Below are positions 52,473-62,668 of a DNA stretch of 64,000 bases, one piece after another. Under the pieces are notes generated by a model. That model was not told where the DNA came from, did no database searches, and was given only the letters and a program-made list of their open reading frames with translations. The stretch is from Neostapfia colusana (taxonomy: Eukaryota; Streptophyta; Magnoliopsida; Poales; Poaceae). A program made the translations under genes and the position numbers. Location: the NCBI GenBank assembly GCA_030760725.1, contig JASWHV010000010.1, forward strand, positions 30,261,760-30,325,759, written 5' to 3'. Position 1 is the stretch's first letter. Each line of letters begins with the position of its first letter.

Positions 52473-54563
52473 TATTCTCGCGAGTAGTTCCAACTACTCG
52501 ACTTGTACCGAATCCTACTCTATCCTAGCAATGCAGTGGCTAACGAGGTTTGCAATCCTAAACCCAACCCATGGTTTTCTTGGCTGTGCAGTTGGGTTTC
52601 CAATCAAGACTCTAATGCAAAGAACAAAGGAAACAAGTATGTGCTCAAAACAATAAAAATTTGTAAAAAGGTTAATGCAAACCGGGGCTTGCCTTGCTGC
52701 TCTTGGTCGTAGGCTAGCTGTTCCTCCGGAGTAACGAAGTCTAGGACTTCGGGTTCCTCCTCGACCTTAGCGACTACATGATAAGAACAATGTATGTATT
52801 AATTTAAATGTATTTGTATTCACTTTGAAGTTGTGAAGTCTGTAACCCTTGCTAGACAGACCTAATGACTGTGAAACTTTTACTGTGGCTTGGTTACAAC
52901 CTAAACAAGGAATTGGTCAAGTTTTAGTTGCAGCAAAGCTCATTTGAGCCCTCCACAATTAATTATGTCCTTGACCTTAATTAAAGGCTTTTAGGGTGTT
53001 CTAAGGATTTTCATGAAACAAACTATGTCTTTCTGAAAACTAGATTTTCAGAGGGTTCTAATGGAGTTGGTCTCACTTAATTTGGAAGTCCCTAACTAAA
53101 GATATGAGCTAAACAATTTCAGAGAGAATTCTGAAAATGTTTCTGAACATTTTCTATTTTCTCTGGAACAGTTTTACTAATCACACCATTAGGTGGACTA
53201 AATGAGCTCAAATGGATCTGAAATTTTTATGGTAGCTCAAGGATATTTTGGTGAACATCTCAGCAAAATTTCAGATTTTTCCCCCAAAGGATTCTCCAGT
53301 TAAAATTCCTAACAGTTTAAATTTAAGGAATTAATTCTGGAGAATTAAAGGATTTCATGAAGTGAAACTTGATTTTCTGGAAAGTACTCGGAGAGCTGAA
53401 TCCAGCAAAATTTGGTTCACTCAATTTGGAGCTTTCTAGCCAAAGTTATAAGGATTTGAAGTTTGAAGGAAATCTGAAAATCGGGGAAAAGTTTAAACTC
53501 GCGCGTGGGCCCAGGGGACACGCGTCGCACGCCTAGGCGATGGCACACCGCGGCCCACAAGGCTTTTGCGCGCCAGCACACCCGATCCCGGCCGCAGCCG
53601 GATCCCGATTCAAAATATCGGCCGCTGACAGCTGGGGTCCACCCCCTTCTTCAACCTCGCGACACCCGCGCTCCGCCGCCGAGGGACCTCGCCGGAGAGC
53701 TCGCCGCTGGCTGCTGTACAGCTCCAAACTTCTTGATTCTGGCCGCCCCTGCCTACTTTTGCTTGGGGAACATGATCCGAGGGTCAGCTGCTCATGACAA
53801 CGGCCGGAGTATGGTCGGCGACGAGCCGCCATATCGGAACGACTTCGGCCATGTCGGCTGACTCTCCTAGTACCTCAGCTACTTGGGAAATCGGTCGGGG
53901 AGCATCAGTGGACCTCAGAGAAGGTCGACATGAACTCGGAGCAGCTCGGGGAAGGCCCGAAATAGGTCCTCACCGTGCGCCCGATGCCCCCCGTTCGTTC
54001 CGCCATTAGTAGACCTTGAATTACGCCGGGCACAGAGGTTCTCCGGCCCAGAGTTGTGAAGGCGACTTGTGCGTCACCGTGTCTAGCTCGTGTGGGAGTG
54101 GCCTGAGGCCCTCTAATCCTTTCTAGTGCACGAATTACACAGAATCGTACCCGAAGGTCGTTCTGTACACAGAAAGGGGAAAAGTGGAAATTCGCCGCCG
54201 GTGAGCAATCACTCGAGCTGTGGCTCGGGGGTGAGCAGCACCGGTCACCTGCGCGTCCAAGGTTGCCTTGGCTCGGGCGTGACAACGCCCAGGTTGGGCT
54301 GTCCACGAGAGCCCGAGGTGCGGCGGTTTCCAGTTCCGAGTTTGATCTTTCGGCACAGCCGATATCACTCGGTTTCAATCGATTTCTATCAATGGGAAGG
54401 ATGGAGGATGGTCGCTAGTACCTTGCCGGGACCTTGGAATGGAAAGAGGGAGCTGCGATCTGCTTGATCAAGCAGGAACTCGAGCGCCGGTGATGGCAGT
54501 GGAGAAATGGATCGTGTACGTCGGCAGCTCGGGAAGTGAGGGATCGGAGCACGCCGGGGAGGG

Positions 54564-54574
54564 AATAAATAGCC
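54564..54574 (-). promoter_or_regulatory. TATA-like element of the H LTR
   Basis: CTATTTATTCC on minus, aligned with CTTTATC in the diverged LTR near 48,700. Upstream U3 extends to 55,326. Confidence 0.5.
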
Positions 54575-55326
54575 CGGTCGGCTGGTCTCCGGCTTGGGGC
54601 ACGCAGCAGGAGCTGGCGCCGGCTGCCCCCTTCGGTGGCGCGCGCGCACAGCTGCCGGGAACCGACTGAACTGTGGTTCAGTCGGTTTGCTTTGAGGCAG
54701 AGGCTGACATGTGGGTCCCACTCCTCTTTTAACCTCTGAAATTTACTCCTAACAGCTGTGGTAAACAGTGAACCCTATTCTACCCTTGGCCATTCAAATT
54801 ATTCACCCAAGAGCCATTTGAATTGATCAAAGTTCAAATGAGGTTTGGTTTGAATGAATTTCAGCACAAGTTCAGTTTGAAATTCAAATAAAGTTTGAAT
54901 TTCTCCCCCTTAGCTCATGTCAAGATCAACTCCAAATGGAGTGAAAATTGGTGTGTGAGCTCACAAAAATGTGCTGAGTGAGAATATGCCTTCCACTTTT
55001 AAATTCAGTGGTTGAAAACAGTTTGAATTTGAATATGGTTTCAAACAGCCCTCTTCCTAACTATACCCAAAATGACCTCAAAAAGGTTTTGAATTTGGGT
55101 GAAACTTGGCATGGACATCCTTAGCAAAGTGTAGGAGTTTTCATATGTCCAGCCCATCTATATCACATGTGGGAAATACCACTTTTGCAATGTGTGAGTT
55201 TGTTCTCTAATGAGCATGTTGATAGTTGTTACTTGCTCTTCATTTGTGTTCATCATTCTTGCTCAAATGAGGTGTGTGGTGTGGTGATGAGCACTGCAAA
55301 TGGTTGTTAAAACTGAGGCCCTTACA

Positions 55327-55340
55327 TTCCTCCCCCCTTA
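55327..55340 (-). other. Polypurine tract of element H
   Basis: TAAGGGGGGAGGAA on minus directly abuts the LTR start TGTAAGG. It primes plus-strand cDNA synthesis in this class. Confidence 0.9.
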
Positions 55341-55395
55341 AAAGAATCTCGTCCCGAGATTATAAGGTGAAAATGAGAGAGAGGACGGTGGAAAA

Positions 55396-58300
55396 TTACC
55401 GGATGTGCGACGTGAAAAAGTCGGGGTAGTTAGTGCGAAGGAATTCTTCGCTCTCCCATGTCGCTTCGTCCATGGAGTGATTACTCCATAGAACCTTGTA
55501 GAACCACAACGTACGGTTGCGTGTGGTTCGGGCCTTTTCATCAATAACCTGCACCGGTTCCTCCCGATAAGTGAGATCCGGTTGCAGTTCTTCAATGTCT
55601 TCCAGCTGAACGGTAGTTGATAGCTTGAGACACTTCCTCAGCTGGGAAACGTGAAAGACGTCGTGCACACCGGAAAGTGCTTCTGGTAATTTCAGCCGGT
55701 ATGCTACCGATCCACATCTTTCGGTAATCTGGAATGGACCGATGAATCGGGGTGCCAACTTTCCTCGCACCCCAAATCTGTTTACGCTCTTCATTGGAGA
55801 CACCCGTAGATATACGTGGTCCCCAACTTCGAATTGAAAGGGGCGCCTTCTCTGGTCCGCATACTGTTTCTGACGGGATTGAGCGGCTTTTAGGTTCGCT
55901 TGAATTAGTCGAACCTTTTCTTCCGCGTGGTTGACAAGGTCAATCCCGAAGGTAACCCTCTCGCCAGACTCACACCAGTTCAGTGGTGTGCAGCATTTCC
56001 TGCCGTATAGCGCCTCGTAGGGCGCCATCTTGATGCTGGCTTGGTACCCATTGTTGTACGAGAACTCGGCTAATGGCAAGTGATCATCCCAATTCTTGCC
56101 GTGGTCGATAGCGCAAGCTCGTAGCATGTCTTCTAGGATTTGATTTACCCGCTCGGTTTGTCCATCCGTCTGCGGGTGGTAGGCTGAACTACGGATCAGC
56201 TTCGTCCCCAAGACAGCGTGCAGCTGCTCCCAAAAACGGGACACAAATAAAGTGCCCCGGTCCGATATGATGGTACGGGGTACGCCGTATAAGCACAAGA
56301 TCCGTGAGATGTACAGTTCAGCGTACTTCTTGGCGTTGTAATTGGTGTTGACCGGGATGAAATGGGCAAGTTTGGTGAGCCGATCGACGATCACCCACAC
56401 AGAATCATGTTTCTGTAAGGTGGTGGGTAAACCGACGACGAAATCCATGCTCACGTCCTCCCACTTCCAGGCAGGAATGCCCAGTGGTTGCAGCAGTCCC
56501 GGTTTCCGCATGTGGTCGGCCTTCACCCTTCGACATGTATCACACTCGGACACGTATTTTGCCGTCTCTCGCTTCATCCGTGTCCACCAAAACTTGCTTC
56601 TGAGTTCTTGATACATCTTGTTGCTGCCGGGGTGAATAGAAAACTTTGATAAGTGAGCCTCATCAAAGATTTTCTTCCGTAATTCCGGGTTTCGGGGTAC
56701 GACAATCCGGTCCTTGAACCATAGGACGCCGTCTCCGTCCTTCCGGAAACATTTCAACTCCCCACTGTCTACACGTCTCCGCAAATGTGACATGCCCTTG
56801 TCATTCTTCTGGGCTGCCGCTATCTCTTCGCGGATGGTGGGGATCAAAGCTAAGTTGTAGAGAGCTCCGTGTGGAATCACATGTAGTGGTGGTTCGCTCT
56901 CTTCCAACGGTGTGATGGTCAGATTATTAACGTGTGACTTGCGGCTCAGCGCATCTGCCACAACGTTTGCCTTGCCCGGATGATAATGGATCTCTATTTC
57001 GTAATCCTTTATCAGTTCTAACCATCTACGTTGCCTCATGTTCAGCTCCTTCTGAGTGAATATGTACTTGAGGCTTTTGTGGTCGGTATATAAATGTACG
57101 AGGTTACCGAGTAGGTAGTGCCTCCACATCTTCAGTGCAAGTACCACGGCAGCGAGCTCCAAATCGTGAGTTGGATAATTTTGCTCATGATTCCTAAGCT
57201 GCCTTGATCCATACGCGACCACTCTTCGGTCTTGCATCAGCACACATCCGAGCCCAATGCCGGATGCATCGCAGTACACATCAAACGGTTTTGTTGTGTC
57301 TGGCTGTGCCAAAACCGGTGCTGATGTCAGGTGCTTGACTAAAGCCTTGAATGCTGCTTCACATGCTGGATTCCAAACATATTTGGTAGCCTTCTTCAGC
57401 AGCTCTGTCATTGGCTTGGCAATCTTCGAGAAGTTCGGAATGAACCTCCGATAATATCCCGCGAGTCCGAGGAAACTCCGTACCTCATGAACCGTTCTCG
57501 GGGATTTCCAATTCAGCACTTGCGTGATCTTGCTCGGGTCCACAGCGATACCCTCTGCTGAGATGATATGCCCGAGGAAAGGCACTTGCGATATCCAAAA
57601 CTCGCATTTGCTGAACTTTGCGTATAACTTGTGATCCCGCAGCCGTTGCAAGACTATACGCAGATGTTTCTTGTGATCTTCCTCTGACTTGGAATATACC
57701 AGGATGTCGTCGATGAAGACCACGACAAACTTGTCCAGCTCCGGCATGAACACCGAGTTCATTAAGTACATGAAGTGAGCTGGAGCATTGGTGAGGCCAA
57801 AGGACATGACCAGGTACTCATAAAGTCCGTACCTTGTCGAGAAAGCTGTCTTTGGAATGTCCTCCGCCCTTATCTTAATCTGATGGTACCCGGATCTTAA
57901 ATCCATCTTGGAAAAGATCTTCGCTTCGACCAATTGATCAAACAACATGTCGATCCGTGGCAACGGGTACTTGTTCTTGATGGTTACGGCATTTAATGGA
58001 CGGTAGTCCACGCAAAGCCGCAACGTTTCATCCTTCTTCTTGACAAATAATGCCGAACAACCCCATGGGGAGGAGCTCGGCCTAATAAAACCCTTCTCCA
58101 GAAGGTCCGTGAGCTGAGTCTTCAGTTCAGCCAACTCCTTGGGCGCCATCTTGTACGGCCTTCGGGATATTGGCATGGTTCCTGGTGCAAGTTCAATCTT
58201 GAACTCCACCTCTCTATCGGGTGGCATCCCCGGCAAATCGTCCGGGAATACATCCGGGAACTCTCGGACCACTGGAATGTCTTCCAATCTGATGGTGGTG

Positions 58301-58425
58301 GCTTGATAGACACTTGGAAGTTTTATTTCTGGACTGTCCAGAAATAATGAGTGAGAACCGTGCACCTCTGAGTTCAAGTGCACGACTCGAAGGACGGTGT
58401 CTAAAACAGCGCCGTGGCGGGTTAA
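55396..58425 (-). CDS. pol: Pol: reverse transcriptase, RNase H, integrase and chromodomain (element H)
   Basis: An uninterrupted frame in phase with gag. Numbering from 58,383: RT 60-330 with Asp 161 (KMDLRSGYHQI) and FIDD at 223-226 (FIDDILVYS); RNase H from about 365 (YCDASG, HDLELAA, YTDHKSL, NVVADALSR); integrase zinc motif about 590-640 (HLSKFSIHPG...CDTCRR) and DDE core (MDFVVGLP, SDRGTLF, GQTERVN). A C-terminal chromodomain follows at about 935-990 (FYKVLWSNHSMDEATWE), thought to guide chromoviruses to modified histones. No ATG opens it because translation should continue from gag across the TAG at 58,426-58,428. Confidence 0.93.
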   Translation of the reverse strand, partial: LTRHGAVLDTVLRVVHLNSEVHGSHSLFLDSPEIKLPSVYQATTIRLEDIPVVREFPDVFPDDLPGMPPDREVEFKIELAPGTMPISRRPYKMAPKELAELKTQLTDLLEKGFIRPSSSPWGCSALFVKKKDETLRLCVDYRPLNAVTIKNKYPLPRIDMLFDQLVEAKIFSKMDLRSGYHQIKIRAEDIPKTAFSTRYGLYEYLVMSFGLTNAPAHFMYLMNSVFMPELDKFVVVFIDDILVYSKSEEDHKKHLRIVLQRLRDHKLYAKFSKCEFWISQVPFLGHIISAEGIAVDPSKITQVLNWKSPRTVHEVRSFLGLAGYYRRFIPNFSKIAKPMTELLKKATKYVWNPACEAAFKALVKHLTSAPVLAQPDTTKPFDVYCDASGIGLGCVLMQDRRVVAYGSRQLRNHEQNYPTHDLELAAVVLALKMWRHYLLGNLVHLYTDHKSLKYIFTQKELNMRQRRWLELIKDYEIEIHYHPGKANVVADALSRKSHVNNLTITPLEESEPPLHVIPHGALYNLALIPTIREEIAAAQKNDKGMSHLRRRVDSGELKCFRKDGDGVLWFKDRIVVPRNPELRKKIFDEAHLSKFSIHPGSNKMYQELRSKFWWTRMKRETAKYVSECDTCRRVKADHMRKPGLLQPLGIPAWKWEDVSMDFVVGLPTTLQKHDSVWVIVDRLTKLAHFIPVNTNYNAKKYAELYISRILCLYGVPRTIISDRGTLFVSRFWEQLHAVLGTKLIRSSAYHPQTDGQTERVNQILEDMLRACAIDHGKNWDDHLPLAEFSYNNGYQASIKMAPYEALYGRKCCTPLNWCESGERVTFGIDLVNHAEEKVRLIQANLKAAQSRQKQYADQRRRPFQFEVGDHVYLRVSPMKSVNRFGVRGKLAPRFIGPFQITERCGSVAYRLKLPEALSGVHDVFHVSQLRKCLKLSTTVQLEDIEELQPDLTYREEPVQVIDEKARTTRNRTLWFYKVLWSNHSMDEATWESEEFLRTNYPDFFTSHIR

Positions 58426-59952
58426 CTACGACATCCCTAGGATGACATCGACCTTTTGTCCCTCTAAGATAATGAGAGACGTGGGGTACACTCTATCCGC
58501 TAAGCATAATGGTGCTTTGGAGACCATTACGCTTGCTGAAATCTTCCCACCCGGTGAACAAATTAAATATGGACTATCGGTGGGTAGTATTGGCAAGCTG
58601 TGTTTAGCAATGAAAGCTTGGCTAATAAAATTATGCGTGGCGCCTGAATCAAATAGTACTATAGCGGGATGCTGGTGGAGTTGGAACATACCCGCAAGGA
58701 TTGGCTCGCCCTCCGGCACGTCCTCAATGGCAAGCTGGTGGACAGTACCGGGCCTAGGGTTTGCCCGCCGCGCATTAGTAGGGTTCCGGGGTTGATTCCT
58801 CCCCGGAAACTGTGATGCCACTCCGCCGCCTTGCCTCTCCGGGCAACTGCTCGCGAAGTGTCCTGGACGACCACACTTGTAACATGTGGCCGCTGCTGGT
58901 GGAGTACTTGGTGGACGAAAGCCCGGCATGCGTTGCGGAGGTGCAAACGCACGCGGCATCGCCCGCTGCTGCTGTTGTTGTTGCGGTGGTGCTGGCAGTG
59001 CCGGCCGGAAGGCCGGTGAAGAGTACGGCCGACTGCGGAACGGCATCGACCGCTGTGGTGGCTGCCAGCGCGGACCTGATGGTGGGCGATTCACCATCCG
59101 AAACTTCTGAGAAGGACTGCCTCCTTCTCCGCTGCTCTGCGGCGCGCTTCGCTTTCGCTCTGCCGCTGCCAACTCCTTGCCGGAGTCTTCCTGAACAATC
59201 GCAGCATCAATTATGTCGTTGAGGCTGCCGCGATTGAACATCGCCAGCTTGTCCTTCAGGAGCGGGTTAAGCCCCTGGTAAAAATGGTCCCGCCGCTTCT
59301 CGTCCGTATCTGCGTGATACGACGCGTAGAGCGCGAGATCGTTGAACGCTCTGGAATATTCCAGCGCGTTCCGGCTCCCTTGTTGCAGGTGTAGGAACTC
59401 CTGCGTTTTCCTCTTCATCAAACCGGGCGGTATATGATAGGCCCTGAAGGCCGTCCAGAACTCCGCCCAGGTCATCACTCGGTCGGTGGGTTGTGAAGCA
59501 CAAAAGTTGGCCCACCACGCGCTTGCGGATCCTTGGAGCTGCTGGACCGCGAACTGAGTCTTGCGCTGCTCGCTGATTTGGAGCAGCTCGAACTTCATCT
59601 CTATGGCGCGGAGCCAGTTGTCCGCGTCAAGTGGTTCATCCGCCCTTGAGAATACAGGGGGATGAGTCGCCAGGAAGTCAGAGTAGGAGCTCTGTTGGCG
59701 CTCCTCGCGATCTTGACGTCTCTCTGGGCGAGACGTATTCGCAATTAACGTTTGCAGCAGCTCTGTATGCTGCTGATGTGAACCCGCCATTGCCGCGACA
59801 ATGTCGGCCAATGTAACCGTTGGCAGTGGCGGTGGCGGTGTTTGCTGTTGCTGTTGCTGCTGCTGTCCCGAGGAGTCCTCGGGAGGCGGTTGGGAGGTCT
59901 CTCCCCCTTGGCTAGTACCTCCAACATCAGGGTTGGCACGAGTACGCGTCAT
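58426..59952 (-). CDS. gag: Gag and aspartic protease (element H)
   Basis: The ATG at 59,952 (MTRTRANPDVGG) is chosen over a non-ATG extension. Domains: polyglutamine/proline start (CAG/CTG repeat at 59,845-59,870), gag core (DNWLRAIEMKFELL, VQQLQGSASAWW, FNDLALY), a classical CCHC knuckle CYKCGRPGHFASSC at about residue 370, and protease with DSGATHNFIS at about 445. It ends LGMS-stop where relatives read GM-D/N/S-W-L. The stop is TAG at 58,426-58,428, and pol follows in the same frame. The simplest reading is a TGG to TAG mutation. Confidence 0.92.
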   Translation of the reverse strand: MTRTRANPDVGGTSQGGETSQPPPEDSSGQQQQQQQQTPPPPLPTVTLADIVAAMAGSHQQHTELLQTLIANTSRPERRQDREERQQSSYSDFLATHPPVFSRADEPLDADNWLRAIEMKFELLQISEQRKTQFAVQQLQGSASAWWANFCASQPTDRVMTWAEFWTAFRAYHIPPGLMKRKTQEFLHLQQGSRNALEYSRAFNDLALYASYHADTDEKRRDHFYQGLNPLLKDKLAMFNRGSLNDIIDAAIVQEDSGKELAAAERKRSAPQSSGEGGSPSQKFRMVNRPPSGPRWQPPQRSMPFRSRPYSSPAFRPALPAPPQQQQQQRAMPRAFAPPQRMPGFRPPSTPPAAATCYKCGRPGHFASSCPERQGGGVASQFPGRNQPRNPTNARRANPRPGTVHQLAIEDVPEGEPILAGMFQLHQHPAIVLFDSGATHNFISQAFIAKHSLPILPTDSPYLICSPGGKISASVMVSKAPLCLADRVYPTSLIILEGQKVDVILGMS

Positions 59953-60224
59953 TCTGAAATTCAACACCGCAGCAATTAGCACATGTCTTACTCAAAATTC
60001 CATAACAGCAGTAAGTATTGAAGCGACGCATGATTAACTTTGCACAACATTCACATATATTGATAAAGCATAAACTTTATACAAGATACATTATTCTCGG
60101 ATCTCTGAGAAGTCGTGCTCATGTCGTCACTACCTATACATAAGCTACTGTCTACACGACATGTCACCGATTACAAAAGTTGGGTTACGCTACCCTAGCT
60201 GCCCTACTTGGCCACCGTAACCCC

Positions 60225-61169
60225 CTACTCGGAGTAGACCTCGACCTCCTGTGGGTCGTCCTCCTCCGGTACCTCGGCTGGTGGTTCGGGATCTACCACC
60301 TCTTCTCCCATTCCGGGTCCTCCCATGGCTGGAAGACCCAGAACTACCGGTACGCCCAATACCGGGGGCACGAGGTCCTGCAATGCATGCACCTCGTCCA
60401 TAGCCTGGTTGTAGTCCTCTTCCCAGCCTTGTCCTTCCTCAATAGCGTCGTCCCGCTCTTGAGCAAGGTCCGCATTCTGCTGGGTTAGGGTCTGCACCAG
60501 TTCTTGCAACGCCGCGATATCGACACGGCTCTTCTTCTTTGCCTTCTTCAGACGACGCAACTGATTGTGTTGTTCATTCAGTCGCTTAATCGTCGGAAGG
60601 AGCACATTGCGGAGTGCGCTGTGAGCACTCTCGAAATGATCTCCACGGCTGGTGCTCTCCTGGAGCTTAGTGGCGAGATGCTCCGTATGAACAGCTTGGC
60701 TGTCCATCACAGCATTTCCCGCCCTCATTTGGAGGCTGAGGTTTGCCTCCGCGGGGTTGTACCTTGGGCAAGTCGGGTCTGTTGCCTCCAGGTACCTCTC
60801 TTCCCACACATGCTGAGCTCGTCCCTCCACCGGAACGAGTGCGTATGGAGTTCCCTCCATAGCCTGCACGTGTAGTTGGCAGAAACGTGACATAGTGTCA
60901 CGGGCTGCCACTTGCCACATACCTTCCGGTTGTCTTCCTCTCACCGTGACGGTGAATGGCACCCAACCGGGTGGCGTAGGTCCTGTAGGAACCTCGACAT
61001 GGATCGTCCACGTCTTGTTCCCCTCTTCGCCTTCTTCCTTGGCGAAGTATTGCGGCATCTGGTTGTACCCGAAATATTGGAGCATTTGCCACAATGCTTC
61101 CGGGTAGCCGCTACGGTCAGAACAGTGGGAAACTATCCACCCGTTTTCCAACCGTTTATCTGCTGCCAT
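60225..61169 (-). CDS. Extra ORF upstream of gag (orf0-like, 314 aa)
   Basis: The intact frame MAADKRLENGWIVSH... lies between leader and gag, on the same strand. The N-terminal half (1-150) is a globular-looking, Trp/Tyr-rich domain (WQMLQYFGYNQMPQYF, WTIHVEVP, VWEERYLEATDP). Residues about 195-265 form a basic then heptad-rich coiled coil (LRRLKKAKKKSRVDIAALQELVQTL, ERDDAIEEG). A Pro/Gly/acidic tail ends VEVYSE. An ORF in this position is known for RIRE3/RIRE8-type elements; its function is not established. Its start codon is followed upstream by a 1.5-kb leader. Confidence 0.82.
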   Translation of the reverse strand: MAADKRLENGWIVSHCSDRSGYPEALWQMLQYFGYNQMPQYFAKEEGEEGNKTWTIHVEVPTGPTPPGWVPFTVTVRGRQPEGMWQVAARDTMSRFCQLHVQAMEGTPYALVPVEGRAQHVWEERYLEATDPTCPRYNPAEANLSLQMRAGNAVMDSQAVHTEHLATKLQESTSRGDHFESAHSALRNVLLPTIKRLNEQHNQLRRLKKAKKKSRVDIAALQELVQTLTQQNADLAQERDDAIEEGQGWEEDYNQAMDEVHALQDLVPPVLGVPVVLGLPAMGGPGMGEEVVDPEPPAEVPEEDDPQEVEVYSE

Positions 61170-62668
61170 CTGTAAAAATATATTTGAGAAATGTCAAATA
61201 TTTAGGTAAACAGTAAACCATTGAGTTATAACATAAGATATGTCATTGAACCCATAACACTTGGAAACATAGTTCAAATTTTTAAACAAATTTGACTGCT
61301 GATCTGCTGTTACCATGACAGCCCTGACCAGTTTCCATATCAACCTGATTTAGGCCAGGTTAAAAGCAAAACTAATTCTGGAGCTTAACATCAAAGTTAA
61401 AGCTAACTTCAATAGCTTTCCAGAAAGCATTTGCTTGGCCTATGATCTGTCCTGGTTCAAAAGTTATGAGATGTCAAAGTTAACAGAATTTCTGGAAACA
61501 ATTGGACAGCACCTCCCTGCCTTAGGTACTGATTTGATCCAAGAATCCCAGTTAATTCTTTTCCTAATCTGACAAAACTTTCTGTTACAAAGTTGTAACC
61601 CATCTCATAAGCTTTCCAGAACTACCTCATTTCCTATTTTTGGATTTTTAAGCAGGAAGTTATGCTTAATTTACAGAGAGTCTACAAAGAGTCTTTGCTC
61701 TGTCCTGTTTTCTGGACAGTTTCAACTCTACTGCATTTTTCGAGTAGTTAAGGGATAAAACACCTCTGGAACTCAACAGAAAAGTTGTAAAGCTCCTCCA
61801 AAGCTTTCCAGAAATGTATCATATGACCCCAACCTCGAAAGAACTCAACCTCTAACCTCTGATTAACTTCAGCCTTGATTTAGCTGAAAACAGAGTGCTC
61901 TGTCCTTAACATCCTATAAGTTGAAAACTTGTTAGCTTTGAATATCCTGTTCAAGGGAAGGAGTTACATCAAGTTTTACCACTCTGGATCAAAACCTTCA
62001 AATTTTTAAATGAAGTTGTTCATTTAGTTGGGCGTGACGTCGATGCGTCACCAGATCATGTCGGTACTACGTCCTCACAAAGAAAAACCTATACCGGGCT
62101 TAGCCGGCTTCGTTAGTCCAGTGGCACTACTCGTCACTCGCACACGGATTCTACACGTCTACCGTTTCGTGGTAAGGCTACCTGCAGAAATTCAACCAAT
62201 CATCAGACTCGGCTGCACACCGAGCCCGGAATCCTTACAGTTTGTACACCCGGCCGTCATCACTCGCCCGGATGTTCTCAAGCCAAACACGCCTTGAGTT
62301 ACGTGTTCACGTTTTAGACCACGTGACGGGGTCTCCCATGTTGCACCACGAACGCCAGGGACAGACGTTGCTCGAATACCCCAAACGACATGAAGAGTCG
62401 TAGAGGATACTAAAGCGGGTCGGGTTACCTGCCACCCGTGGGGCTCCACCCTTCAGCTTGTGCGCACTGGTGGACAGCGCTTACGTGCACCCCCCAAGAC
62501 ATGAACGTCCCGAGATGCACGATTTTCCGACATAACAAATGGGTTAATAAGCCACTTTCTATATACTAATAACATCCTTATACGGGCTACTAACTCGTTC
62601 CTCACTGGATTTTTGAAAAAGAAGACCTTTGTACTGTGTTAAACCTCAAGCGAGCTCTGATACCACGC
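61170..62668 (-). other. 5' leader of element H
   Basis: About 1.5 kb between PBS and orf0 with no convincing ORF. The part 61,296-62,668 is duplicated at 48,716-50,088. It has an inverted repeat GTGACG/CGTCAC near 62,033-62,050. Confidence 0.8.
62654..62665 (-). other. Primer-binding site of element H (initiator tRNA-Met)
   Basis: TGGTATCAGAGC on minus, three bases inside the LTR boundary at 62,669. Confidence 0.93.

Larger units (their letters stand above)
50089..55326 (-). repeat. 3' LTR of element H (5,238 bp) with internal duplication
   Basis: On minus it begins TGTAAGGGCC after the PPT and ends GGTCGTGTCA beside a PBS. Units 50,089-51,280 and 51,281-52,472 are tandem copies (period 1,192; four mismatches seen). 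Without the duplication the LTR would be 4,046 bp. A TATA-like CTATTTAT lies at about 54,566-54,574, placing U3 in the right-hand 750 bp and leaving a very long R-U5. It serves as H's 3' LTR and also abuts a PBS on its left. Confidence 0.88.

Noticed and set aside
52481..52500. Rho-independent terminator
   Set aside because: A perfect hairpin but without a T tract, and the context is a plant LTR.
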